Source: Gammaproteobacteria bacterium (GTDB lineage Bacteria > Pseudomonadota > Gammaproteobacteria > SZUA-229). From it: a stretch of DNA of 61,248 nt. Position numbers and translations under genes: made by a program. Within the stretch, counting starts at the first letter, position 1. Each line of letters opens with the position of its first letter. Below are positions 53,611 through 61,248 of this stretch, in pieces. The notes beneath the pieces were generated by a model that had not been told where the DNA came from, made no database searches, and saw only the letters and a program-made list of their open reading frames with translations. The stretch lies in the NCBI GenBank assembly GCA_029882215.1, contig JAOULC010000019.1, positions 1 through 61,248 on the forward strand, read 5' to 3'.

Positions 53611-53661
53611 CTTAAATACTGACGGCAGTTATTCCAGAACTCTATTGGGGAGAGTAAGTAA

Positions 53662-53937
53662 ATGTCCAATCCGCATATCCGTATGTATTGCACCAGTTTT
53701 TGTCCGTATTGCACACGTGCCAGTACGCTATTAAAAAATAAAGGCGTTGAGTTTGAAAAAATAGATGCCAGCACGGCAGAAGTCTGGCGACAAATGGAAG
53801 TGGAGAGTAACCAGAGTACCGTACCGCAAATTTTTGTTGGTGAACTGCATCTGGGTGGCTGTGATGATATCTATGCCTTAGAAAGAGCAGGTCAGTTGGA
53901 TGCGATACTCAGTGGCGAAGTCACAACACTTGAGTAG
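53662..53937 (+). CDS. grxC: Glutaredoxin 3-type GrxC
   Basis: 91 residues, standard GrxC length. Dithiol active site C14-P-Y-C17 (TSFCPYCTRA) and glutathione-binding STVPQIFVGELHLGGCDD. It reduces disulfides and glutathionylated proteins with GSH. In a sulfur oxidizer it could also act on persulfides. AGAG precedes the ATG. Last gene before the cysG leader. Confidence 0.95.
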   Translation: MSNPHIRMYCTSFCPYCTRASTLLKNKGVEFEKIDASTAEVWRQMEVESNQSTVPQIFVGELHLGGCDDIYALERAGQLDAILSGEVTTLE

Positions 53938-53950
53938 CTGGCTGAGCGGC

Positions 53951-53965
53951 TACCCTTAAGGGGTA
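53951..53965. promoter_or_regulatory. TACCC-N5-GGGTA inverted repeat before cysG
   Basis: TACCCTTAAGGGGTA, related to the boxes before dsrA and the two small genes. A -10-like TATATC lies 37 bases from its start, but the intrinsic terminator at 54004 follows at once, so a promoter here would be attenuated. Confidence 0.4.
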
Positions 53966-54003
53966 TTGTTGCTAGCTCGTATATTATTATATCCTTATAA
54001 ACT

Positions 54004-54026
54004 GGCCGTGTGAAAACGGCTTTTTT
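54004..54026 (+). terminator. Short intrinsic terminator between grxC and cysG
   Basis: GCCGT-gtgaaa-ACGGC followed by TTTTTT. Short five-base GC-rich stem with T6. It ends grxC transcripts and lies inside the potential cysG leader. Confidence 0.75.
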
Positions 54027-54086
54027 GTAGAAAAGCATCTAAGCTATCAACCATTAAATTTGTCCTGGCTCGTTAAGGAGTATCCG

Positions 54087-55490
54087 GTGGATTATTTACC
54101 CATATTTATGAATCTGAAGCAGACTTCCTGTCTGGTGGTCGGCGGTGGTGGTATTGCAGCGCGCAAAGTCTCGTTGCTGCTAAAAGCCGATGCCGAGGTC
54201 ACGGTGGTGTCTCCGCAGTTATCTGATGAGTTAGCCAGATGGGTGGCTGACGGTAAAGTCTCGCATCAGGCACGTGAATTTCAGGATAGTGATGTTGAAA
54301 ATCGCCGGGTTATTATCGCCGCGACCGATGTTTCCGCTGTCAATGTCCGGGTTTCCGAGCTGGCACACGCCCTCAATGTGCCGGTTAATGTGGTTGACCA
54401 TCCGGAACTTTGCAGTTTTATCATGCCATCGATTATCGATCGCTCACCGGTTCAAATTGCCATTTCTACCGGCGGTACTTCACCGGTACTGGCGCGCCTG
54501 ATTCGCACCGAGCTGGAGGGTCGTATTCCTGCTCAGTATGGTCAGCTGGGTACGCTGGTTGAAAATTATCGTTCAGACGTTAAAAAAACCTTTGCTGATG
54601 TTGAGCAGCGCCGCGACTTCTGGGAACAGGTATTAAACGGGCCGATTGCAGAGCATGTGTTTGCTGGCAAAATGGATAAAGCCAAAGCCGCTCTTGAAAA
54701 AGCCATCGAAGCCGGTAAATCACAACCAAGCTTTGAAGGTGAAGTGTATCTGGTCGGTGCCGGCCCCGGTGATCCGGATCTGCTGACTTTCCGTGCGCTG
54801 CGTTTAATGCAGCAAGCCGATGTGGTGGTTTACGACCGTCTGGTATCACCGGCGATTATGGAGCTGGTACGGCGCGATGCGGAATGTATTTATGTTGGCA
54901 AAGAGCGTGATAATCATGCCGTGCCGCAGGAAGGTATTAACCAGTTATTGGTAAAACACGCGAAAGAAGGTAAAAGGGTGTTACGCCTGAAGGGTGGTGA
55001 TCCGTTTATATTTGGTCGCGGTGGAGAGGAAATCGATACCCTGGCTGATGAAGGCGTGGCTTTTCAAGTGGTGCCGGGCATTACCGCAGCGGCCGGCTGT
55101 TCAACCTATTCCGGTATTCCGTTAACGCACCGTGATTATGCACAGTCCGTTGTGTTTGTAACAGGCAATCTGAAAAACAACACTGTTGACCTGAACTGGA
55201 AAGGTTTAGCGATTCCGAATCAGACCATTGTTTTTTACATGGGGCTGCGCGGTGTTAATGAAATCTGCCGACAGCTGGTGGCTCATGGTCTGCCGGCATC
55301 TACTCCGGCGGCGCTGGTATCACAAGGGACTACTCCTAATCATCAAACCCTGATTGGTGACTTGTCATCATTACCATCCATCGTAGAAAACAACGAATTA
55401 AAAGCGCCTACCTTAATTATTGTAGGAGAAGTGGTGTCTCTGCATAACAAACTCAAGTGGTTTGAATCCGAATCCGAACATCGTTCCTGA
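54087..55490 (+). CDS. cysG: Siroheme synthase CysG
   Basis: 467 residues starting with GTG (VDYLPIFMNLKQ), because AAGGAG lies 6 bases upstream and E. coli CysG begins at the same point; an upstream TTG is less likely. N-terminal precorrin-2 dehydrogenase/ferrochelatase (NAD site LVVGGGGIAARKVSLLL) and C-terminal uroporphyrinogen-III methyltransferase (VYLVGAGPGDPDLLT, LKGGDPFIFGRGGEE). It makes siroheme from uroporphyrinogen III, the precursor of the DsrAB cofactor. A multi-enzyme of usual length, intact. Confidence 0.96.
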   Translation: MDYLPIFMNLKQTSCLVVGGGGIAARKVSLLLKADAEVTVVSPQLSDELARWVADGKVSHQAREFQDSDVENRRVIIAATDVSAVNVRVSELAHALNVPVNVVDHPELCSFIMPSIIDRSPVQIAISTGGTSPVLARLIRTELEGRIPAQYGQLGTLVENYRSDVKKTFADVEQRRDFWEQVLNGPIAEHVFAGKMDKAKAALEKAIEAGKSQPSFEGEVYLVGAGPGDPDLLTFRALRLMQQADVVVYDRLVSPAIMELVRRDAECIYVGKERDNHAVPQEGINQLLVKHAKEGKRVLRLKGGDPFIFGRGGEEIDTLADEGVAFQVVPGITAAAGCSTYSGIPLTHRDYAQSVVFVTGNLKNNTVDLNWKGLAIPNQTIVFYMGLRGVNEICRQLVAHGLPASTPAALVSQGTTPNHQTLIGDLSSLPSIVENNELKAPTLIIVGEVVSLHNKLKWFESESEHRS

Positions 55491-55680
55491 TAGCATGTGT
55501 CTATAAATGATGAGTTTAAAAAAGTGAATCTAATGATTCATTTTTTTATGACCGCGGGTAAATCACAGTAGCCAGCTGAGATAGTAAAGCTTTACATAGT
55601 GGTCTAGACTCTATAAAACACATTGTATTCAGAGCCTATGATGTGGTGATTAATACAAATCTCTCGGAGGATGAGTTTGA

Positions 55681-56868
55681 ATGCGTAAAGTGTGGGTTTT
55701 CATATCAGTCATTGTATTTTTTTCTTCTCTGGGCACGGTTCAGGCGGCGGACAAAAAAGCCGTCATCATTGCACTGGATGCAGAGTTTAGTCTGCTTAAC
55801 AGTACCTCTGCTCAGTCAATCAAACTCGGAATTGATACCGCTATCGCTGAAATAAATTCGGCAGGCGGCGTATTAAACGGCAGACCGCTTAAACTGATAA
55901 GTAAAGATAACCGCTCGATGCCGGCCCGTGGTATTCATAACATTCGTGAGCTAGCCAAAGTCAAAGACCTGGTTGCCGTGTTCAGTGGACGGTTCAGTCC
56001 GGTGGTGCTGGAAACAATACCGATGCTTCAGCAGACGCAGATGATAAATCTGGCGCCCTGGTCATCGGCCGATGGGGTGACAGAAAACAGCATGTCACCG
56101 AATTATATATTCCGCCTGTCGTTAAAAGACCGTTACGCCATGCCTGCCATGCTGAAGTTTGCAGCAGACAACGGCGCGAATAAAATAGGCCTGTTATTAA
56201 CCAATACCTCATGGGGGCGGAGTAATCTTAAAGCGGCTGAACGCTATCTGCAAAAAACCGGCAGTCCGTTGTCGGTTGGTACGGCCTGGTATAACTGGCG
56301 TGATAAAACATTGATGCAGGAATATCAGATTCTTCTTAAAGCCGGTGCACAAGCGATCATCCTGGTTGCCAACGATGATGAAGGAGCCAGTCTGGTATCA
56401 GAAATGGTATCGCTGCCAAAAGATCAGCGTCTTCCCATTATTAGTCACTGGGGAGTGACGGGAGGCGACTTTATTGGTCAGATGAAAACTGCGGATGCGC
56501 TGGATCAGATTAATTTTTCTGTCGTGCAAACGTTCAGTCTGTTTTCTGCAAAGCAGGATAAAGTGGCAGACGTCATGCAGACAGTAAGGCGTATATCAAC
56601 AATCAATAATGTTGAGCAAATTGATGCGCCGGTTGGCTTTGGTCATGCCTATGATCTGACTCATATCTTAGCTAAGGCGATCAATCTGGCAGGAACTACT
56701 GAGCGGAAAGTTATCCGTGACAAGCTGGAGCAGGTGAGGGATTACGACGGCATTGTTAAATATTTTAAGCGGCCTTTTTCTGCTCAAAACCATGATGCTT
56801 TAATATTAGAAGATGTCTTTATGGCACGTTATCATGCAGATGGAACAATACGACCAATAAAAAAATAA
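55681..56868 (+). CDS. Branched-chain-amino-acid-type periplasmic binding protein
   Basis: 395 residues with a cleaved signal peptide (to about residue 22, GTVQAAD). Peripla_BP_6/LivJ fold: SAQSIKLGIDTAIAEINSAGGVLNGRPL, and FSGRFSPVVLETIPML. No LivHMGF transporter genes are nearby. A histidine kinase follows after 41 bases, so it is probably a sensory binding protein. GGAGG lies upstream with a long spacing. Confidence 0.88.
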   Translation: MRKVWVFISVIVFFSSLGTVQAADKKAVIIALDAEFSLLNSTSAQSIKLGIDTAIAEINSAGGVLNGRPLKLISKDNRSMPARGIHNIRELAKVKDLVAVFSGRFSPVVLETIPMLQQTQMINLAPWSSADGVTENSMSPNYIFRLSLKDRYAMPAMLKFAADNGANKIGLLLTNTSWGRSNLKAAERYLQKTGSPLSVGTAWYNWRDKTLMQEYQILLKAGAQAIILVANDDEGASLVSEMVSLPKDQRLPIISHWGVTGGDFIGQMKTADALDQINFSVVQTFSLFSAKQDKVADVMQTVRRISTINNVEQIDAPVGFGHAYDLTHILAKAINLAGTTERKVIRDKLEQVRDYDGIVKYFKRPFSAQNHDALILEDVFMARYHADGTIRPIKK

Positions 56869-56909
56869 CGAAACAGAAATAAATATCAGTGAAAAAAATA
56901 TAAACATAA

Positions 56910-58703
56910 ATGATCGATACTATTCTCAAGGCGTTTCAACGCAAGACATCCTTTCGTGTTGCCGCCGCAGCGTCACTGCCTTCCTTAGTGTTTCTGGTTT
57001 TGATTGGAAGTTTTTCATTCTGGCAGATTTATGAAAGTACATATAATCAGGTTAAATCTGCACTGGAATATGATGGTTATGTGGATGCTCGCAGAATTGG
57101 CGAAACATTTAATACAATTGATGCCACTATCACAACCCTGTCAGAAAATCCGACGATAGCGAATGGCTTAATCGATAGTGCAGGAAGAGAAACCTATTTA
57201 ACGCCGCTGTTAGAAAGTTTTTCGGTGATTCAGAATGTTAAGTTTGATTTAGTACTGACTGATTTTATCGGTAACTCTATTGCCTATAGTGGAAACACTT
57301 TTCATATTGACAGGTTCAGCCAGTTAATCGCTGCTGCAATTACAAAAGGGAAATCTGTCTTTTATATCAAAGAAATAGAAGATGAGAAATACTTGCTGGG
57401 TATAAATGTCATTATCTATTCGCGAACTCAGACCGGCGAAGGAGCACTGGTATATCTCGTCAGTCTGGATGAAATATTTGTATCGCTATTGGAAGGCGAT
57501 AAACAAAAAACATCGCAGATAATTTACAATATAAAAAAACCTGTGAATAAAGTAATGGATACAATTGATGCAGATGGCATCACGCATATAGTGACACCGA
57601 TTCCTTTACTGTCCGAATTGTCTGAGCTTGGGATTGCCCTTGATCAGGAAATAAAACTGGATGAGATGTTTCTGCCTTTAAGACGTATATCACTGGTATA
57701 TATTCTGGGGAGTGTTGTCTGCTTTATTATTATAGTTTTTATCAGTTTGTGGCTAGGACGACAAATTACACGGCCATTGAAAGCACTGGAAAACTCGGTC
57801 ATAGATTTACTGGTTAATGCAGATCCTGTGCCACCTGAGTTACTTCAGAGGCGGGATGAAATTGGTTCATTGGCAAGCAGCTTTGACTGGGTTATCGGTG
57901 AGTTGCGTGAAATGAACCATACACTGGAAAACAAAGTTGAAGAGCGGACAAGAGATTTACTGCTAGCAAGGGATGAAGCTGTGAATGCAAACCTGGCTAA
58001 AACACGATTCCTGTCTTCTATGAGTCACGAGCTGCGCACACCACTCACTGCCATACTCGGTTTTGGGCAGATGATGGAACTGGTTTCAGATGAAAAGCTG
58101 GTAAAAGAAAAGAAAAAATATGTGCATGAGATTATGCTGGCAGGAAAACAGTTGCTGTCTTTAATAGATGAAGTACTCGAATTAAATCAGATCGAAGCCG
58201 GTAAGTTATCTGTAAGCTTCTCAAATGTTGCTGTCGATGAGCTTATTCAGGAAACCCTTAGTATGAACCGCATGCTGGCAGATACTCATGGCATTGATCT
58301 GATTGATCAGACAAAGGCAGCAGAGCAGAGACCGTTATGGACGGATGCATCCCGTCTTAAGCAAGTACTGAATAATTTAATATCCAATGCCATTAAATAT
58401 AACCGGGAGTCAGGCTCTGTCACCTTGTTATGTGAACAACTGGCGGATGATAAGCTGCGAATCAGTGTGCAGGATGTCGGTGAGGGTTTGCATAAGGATC
58501 AATTTGATAAATTATTTATACCGTTTGAGCGCCTGGGTCGTGAGGCTGGTGTTATTGAAGGTACTGGTATTGGTCTGACTATCACCAGGCAGGTCGTGAA
58601 CTTGTTGGGCGGAAAAATGGATTTCACCAGCGAACCAGGTAAGGGCAGTATCTTCTGGGTTGATATTCCGCTGAGTCGTCAGACAGTACAGGGAAACACG
58701 TAA
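56910..58703 (+). CDS. Sensor histidine kinase paired with the binding protein
   Basis: 597 residues: TM1 (about 18-42), periplasmic domain (about 43-265), TM2 (about 268-290), HAMP, HisKA with H373 (FLSSMSHELRTPLTAILGF), and HATPase ending GGKMDFTSEPGKGSIFWVDIPL. N box NNLISNAIKYN and G1/G2 boxes GTGIGLTI. No receiver domain of its own, and no intact response regulator adjacent, only a possible remnant. The ligand is probably presented by the preceding binding protein. Confidence 0.92.
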   Translation: MIDTILKAFQRKTSFRVAAAASLPSLVFLVLIGSFSFWQIYESTYNQVKSALEYDGYVDARRIGETFNTIDATITTLSENPTIANGLIDSAGRETYLTPLLESFSVIQNVKFDLVLTDFIGNSIAYSGNTFHIDRFSQLIAAAITKGKSVFYIKEIEDEKYLLGINVIIYSRTQTGEGALVYLVSLDEIFVSLLEGDKQKTSQIIYNIKKPVNKVMDTIDADGITHIVTPIPLLSELSELGIALDQEIKLDEMFLPLRRISLVYILGSVVCFIIIVFISLWLGRQITRPLKALENSVIDLLVNADPVPPELLQRRDEIGSLASSFDWVIGELREMNHTLENKVEERTRDLLLARDEAVNANLAKTRFLSSMSHELRTPLTAILGFGQMMELVSDEKLVKEKKKYVHEIMLAGKQLLSLIDEVLELNQIEAGKLSVSFSNVAVDELIQETLSMNRMLADTHGIDLIDQTKAAEQRPLWTDASRLKQVLNNLISNAIKYNRESGSVTLLCEQLADDKLRISVQDVGEGLHKDQFDKLFIPFERLGREAGVIEGTGIGLTITRQVVNLLGGKMDFTSEPGKGSIFWVDIPLSRQTVQGNT

Positions 58704-58902
58704 TATGGCATCAGAGTTGATGATACGGCATAACAGCGACAGCGCTGAAAAAATTCAGGAGTTAAGTTGCAGCAAATTCCTGTTATCGCCATCCGTATAG
58801 AAGAGAGAATATGGCGGCTTTTTACTCTGTAATACCAGTCTGCTGGATGAAATGTTGTATGTCATTGAGCAGGCTGTAGAGTCAGACGTGTGTTTGTCGT
58901 GA
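58704..58902 (+). pseudogene. Possible remnant of a receiver-domain gene
   Basis: After the kinase, a reading frame starting MASELMIRHNSDSAEKIQE stops early. Broken pieces in other frames read KLQQIPVIAI, like the beta-4 strand of a receiver, and YGGFLLCNTSLLDEMLYVIEQ, like its final helix. It is too short for a complete receiver. This could be the decayed partner of the kinase, or chance; confidence is low. Confidence 0.3.
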
Positions 58903-58935
58903 TAAGTAGTCCCCTATTATCGGTACTGGTAAAGC

Positions 58936-59226
58936 ATGAAAAATCTGCCAATAATACTTTTGTCTGTGTTATTACTGTAGAACTTTTTATTCCGCTGTCT
59001 CATTCCCTGAAAGAAAAACGAAAACAGGTTAAGGCTTTAAAAGATCGTTTTGGGGGCGCTTTAATGCTTCGGTTGCCGAGATAGCATACCTGGATGAATG
59101 GCAACACTCAGTGCCGGGAGTCTGTATGATAAATAATATCTGCAAAAACAATGCAGCGCGATAGAACAACTCACTCTTGAATTCAGAGCAGTTGAGCTGA
59201 TAAATAGTGAAATTGAATGGTTGTAG
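58936..59226 (+). pseudogene. Frameshifted DUF503 (YlxP-like) gene
   Basis: Pieces in three frames join into one DUF503 protein: FVCVITVELFIPLSHSLKEKR, then RFNASVAEIAYLDEWQHS, then IEQLTLEFRAVELINSEIEW. Three single-base shortfalls explain it: an A5 run after the ATG at 58936, a G5 run near 59052, and an A5 run near 59144. With one base added to each, the frame would be open for 97 codons, the family's normal length. Since all three lie in homopolymers, sequencing error is as likely as true decay. DUF503 proteins are small, of unknown or ribosome-related function. Confidence 0.7.
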
Positions 59227-59237
59227 ACGGGAAAGAT

Positions 59238-59834
59238 ATGTCCGGGTGTGATTGTGAGTTTGAAATAAAAAATAAACAGCAGAAAACTGTTTTAAAACAG
59301 TTGTTGATTATTAATGCTGTTATGTTTTTTCTTGAAATTTCTTTAGGGGTGATTGCCCAGTCGACTGCGTTAATCGCAGATTCACTTGATATGCTGGCAG
59401 ATGCCTCGGTTTATGGAATTGGTCTGTATGCTGTGGGGCGTTCTGCCAGCGTTAAACGACTTGCAGCGAGACTGAGTGGTGTATTGCAAATAACACTTGG
59501 AATAGCTGTTGTTGTAGATGTGACCAGACGTTACTTCTATGGTAGTGAGCCTGATCACTGGCTGATGATGGTAGTAGGTATGGTGGCACTGATAGCAAAC
59601 CTGATGTGTCTGAAATTGTTATCGAAGCACCGTGACGGTGAAGTACACATGCGAGCCAGCTGGATTTTTTCAAAGAATGATGTGATTGCGAATATCGGAA
59701 TTATATTGAGCGGCATTATTGTATTTTTCAGCGGACAGGCACTGCCGGACCTGGTTATAGGTTTGATAATTTCACTGGTCGTTATTCGCGGTGGTTTTGC
59801 AATTCTGAATCAGGTGAAGCAGGAAACCTGCTAA
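59238..59834 (+). CDS. Small cation diffusion facilitator-type transporter
   Basis: 198 residues starting MSGCDCEFEIKN (GGGAAAG ahead; an earlier ATG overlaps the DUF503 piece). Six transmembrane helices in the CDF pattern, with IADSLDMLADASVYGIGLYAVG, where the usual metal-site His/Asp are Asp residues, and KNDVIANIGIILSG in place of the second site. It lacks the long cytoplasmic C-terminal domain of ZitB. It probably exports a divalent metal. An N-terminal CDC is notable. Confidence 0.82.
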   Translation: MSGCDCEFEIKNKQQKTVLKQLLIINAVMFFLEISLGVIAQSTALIADSLDMLADASVYGIGLYAVGRSASVKRLAARLSGVLQITLGIAVVVDVTRRYFYGSEPDHWLMMVVGMVALIANLMCLKLLSKHRDGEVHMRASWIFSKNDVIANIGIILSGIIVFFSGQALPDLVIGLIISLVVIRGGFAILNQVKQETC

Positions 59835-59862
59835 GTCGAAAGAATAAAAAGGAGTAACTATA

Positions 59863-61248
59863 ATTCAGACCTTAAGTATTATTTTTCAGGTGTCAGGTGG
59901 TTTAGGTGTGTTTCTTTTAGGCATGATCATCATGACAGGCGGGCTGAAATCTCTGGCCGGAGATTATATGCGTGCTGTGATTATGAGATTCACGCATAAC
60001 CCTGCAACCGGTGCTGTTACCGGTGCGGTGACAACAGCAGTTTTACAGTCCTCGAGTGCAACCACTGTTGCTGCTGTTGGTTTTGTTGGTACGGGTCTTC
60101 TGACCTTCAGTGAGTCTCTGGGTATAATTTTTGGTGCAAATATCGGCACCACGATAACTGGCTGGCTGGTAGTGCTGCTTGGTTTTAAATTAGATTTAGC
60201 CAATGTCATGTTGCCGGTGATTCTGCTGGGGGTTGTCTTTAAGTTATTCGGCAATAAAAAACTGGCAATGCTGGGGCTGTCACTGGCGGGCTTCGCACTG
60301 ATTTTTGTTGGTATTGGTTTAATGCAGACAGCAATGACATCGGTAAGCGAAGTTATAACCCCGGATGTGTTTCCGGACAGCAGCTGGAGTGGTCGTCTGC
60401 AGTTATTTTTACTCGGTGTTGTAATTACGGTAATTACGCAGTCATCGAGTGCCGGTGTTGCTATCGCATTAACTGCGTTGTTTGCCGGTGCTGTAGAGTT
60501 TGAACAGGCAGCGGCAATAGTGATAGGGATGGATGTGGGAACAACTTCGACCGCTGCACTTGCAGTAGTGGGCGGAAATGTCAGTGCAAAACGCACAGGC
60601 TTGTCACATGTGATTTATAACCTGATGACAGGCTGTGGTGCATTACTATTGCTGTCGCCTTATATCTATTTATGGGAAGCTGCTTCGGCTACTGCTATAA
60701 CAGAAAATGCAGAACTGGCGCTGGTTGCTTTTCATAGTGTTTTTAATGTACTTGGCGTGTTGCTGATATTGCCTTTCGTTAGTCAGTTTTCAAATCTTGT
60801 AAAGAAACTGATTGCGGAAAAAGAATCACCCTATACATCCGGACTTGATAACTCTTTGCTTAGAGATAATGCAGTGGCCATTGCGGCATTAAGTGCATCA
60901 ATGCAAAGAGAAACTCTGGCGTTATTACGGCATTTACGGCATTTATTAGGGGATGTAAGAGACGTTAAGGCGGTGGATCTTGAGGAGCTGCAGCAGGCAT
61001 TAAATACAACACATGTGTTTGCTGATCTTATACACATAAAAGATGAAAAAGAAAAATATCGTGTACAGCTGCTGGCATTAATTCATATGCTAGATCATAT
61101 GCAGCGTTTGCATGAACGGCTGGATGAAGACGCTGTGCGCGCAGAAACGGTTCTTTTTTTAAATATACTAGATGAACCAAGAATAAAACTTAAACGTTTT
61201 GTCAGTGTTTTTTCCGCGGATGATTTATCACTGATAGATACCGGTTCC
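59863..61248 (+). CDS. Na/Pi cotransporter family protein, C-terminus outside window
   Basis: 462 codons without a stop to the right edge. Two Na/Pi-cotransporter repeats with the QSSSA motif (TAVLQSSSATT near residue 65; ITQSSSAGVAI near 195), GGLGVFLLGM at the start, and a following helical PhoU-like part from about 325. No ATG, GTG or TTG lies near the expected start: AAGGAG (59849-59854) is followed 8 bases later by ATT (59863), with ATA at 59860 and GTG at 59890 as alternatives. It would transport phosphate or a related anion with sodium. Confidence 0.88.
   Translation, partial: MQTLSIIFQVSGGLGVFLLGMIIMTGGLKSLAGDYMRAVIMRFTHNPATGAVTGAVTTAVLQSSSATTVAAVGFVGTGLLTFSESLGIIFGANIGTTITGWLVVLLGFKLDLANVMLPVILLGVVFKLFGNKKLAMLGLSLAGFALIFVGIGLMQTAMTSVSEVITPDVFPDSSWSGRLQLFLLGVVITVITQSSSAGVAIALTALFAGAVEFEQAAAIVIGMDVGTTSTAALAVVGGNVSAKRTGLSHVIYNLMTGCGALLLLSPYIYLWEAASATAITENAELALVAFHSVFNVLGVLLILPFVSQFSNLVKKLIAEKESPYTSGLDNSLLRDNAVAIAALSASMQRETLALLRHLRHLLGDVRDVKAVDLEELQQALNTTHVFADLIHIKDEKEKYRVQLLALIHMLDHMQRLHERLDEDAVRAETVLFLNILDEPRIKLKRFVSVFSADDLSLIDTGS

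Noticed and set aside
1-61248. tRNA, rRNA or insertion-sequence transposase genes
   Set aside because: None was recognised on either strand; the repeats seen are small and noncoding.

Overview
The window looks like the chromosome of a gammaproteobacterial sulfur oxidizer. The strongest evidence is a complete reverse-type dissimilatory sulfite reductase cluster in the order known from Allochromatium vinosum (dsrABEFHCMKLJOPNR, 16522-29141), together with DsrS and a siroheme synthase (CysG) further along. Housekeeping genes (yfhM-pbpC, priA, argS, rlmG, grxC) are gammaproteobacterial in type. I cannot place the species.

Layout. 1-11270: mostly leftward housekeeping genes (start of a probable pbpC, an alpha-2-macroglobulin, a SPOR-domain protein, argS, priA) plus a small DUF2007 gene. 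11271-13344: a 2 kb AT-rich gene-free stretch built of about five diverged copies of a repeat that carries DnaA-box-like sequences. 13345-16015: a rhodanese and a NarX/NarL-like two-component pair, divergent from dsr. 16016-16521: the dsr control region. 16522-31370: the dsr operon, extended at its 3' end by a TauD-like dioxygenase, a 62-aa protein, a Cas6/Cmx6-like protein with no CRISPR array nearby, and a DsrC homologue that has lost both redox cysteines (RspA type). 31396-31756: a separate small transcription unit for a 67-aa protein. 31874-34487: a PiuC-like hydroxylase, two unknown small proteins and rlmG. 34608-40754: a PilH-like receiver, an unknown protein, and a five-gene LolA-like/ABC/outer-membrane-barrel operon. 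40926-44684: a solute-binding lipoprotein paired with a hybrid histidine kinase. 44701-47995: a GNAT enzyme, a third 2OG-Fe(II) oxygenase and several hypotheticals. 48182-48373: a 63-aa protein behind a dsr-like promoter. 48702-55490: a Sel1 protein, MoxR ATPase, VWA/DUF2201 protein, DsrS, an unknown protein, glutaredoxin and CysG. 55681-61248: a second solute-binding-protein/histidine-kinase pair, decayed or frameshifted remnants, a small cation transporter and a Na/Pi cotransporter running off the end.

How the genes fit together. DsrMKJOP would exchange electrons between the quinone pool or periplasm and the cytoplasm. DsrEFH pass persulfide sulfur to DsrC. DsrAB, whose siroheme needs CysG and DsrN, oxidise it to sulfite. 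DsrL is the NAD(P)-linked partner. The NarXL-like pair next to dsr, and a CCC-(AT)-GGG box lying 38-39 bp upstream of the -10 element of three promoters (dsrA, the 67-aa gene, the 63-aa gene), suggest a small shared regulon.

The most novel items are the Cas6-like protein inside the dsr operon, the shared promoter box with its two unknown small proteins, the MoxR-VWA-DsrS block, and the DnaA-box repeat cluster. All functional statements rest on reading sequence and recalling families; no database search was run.
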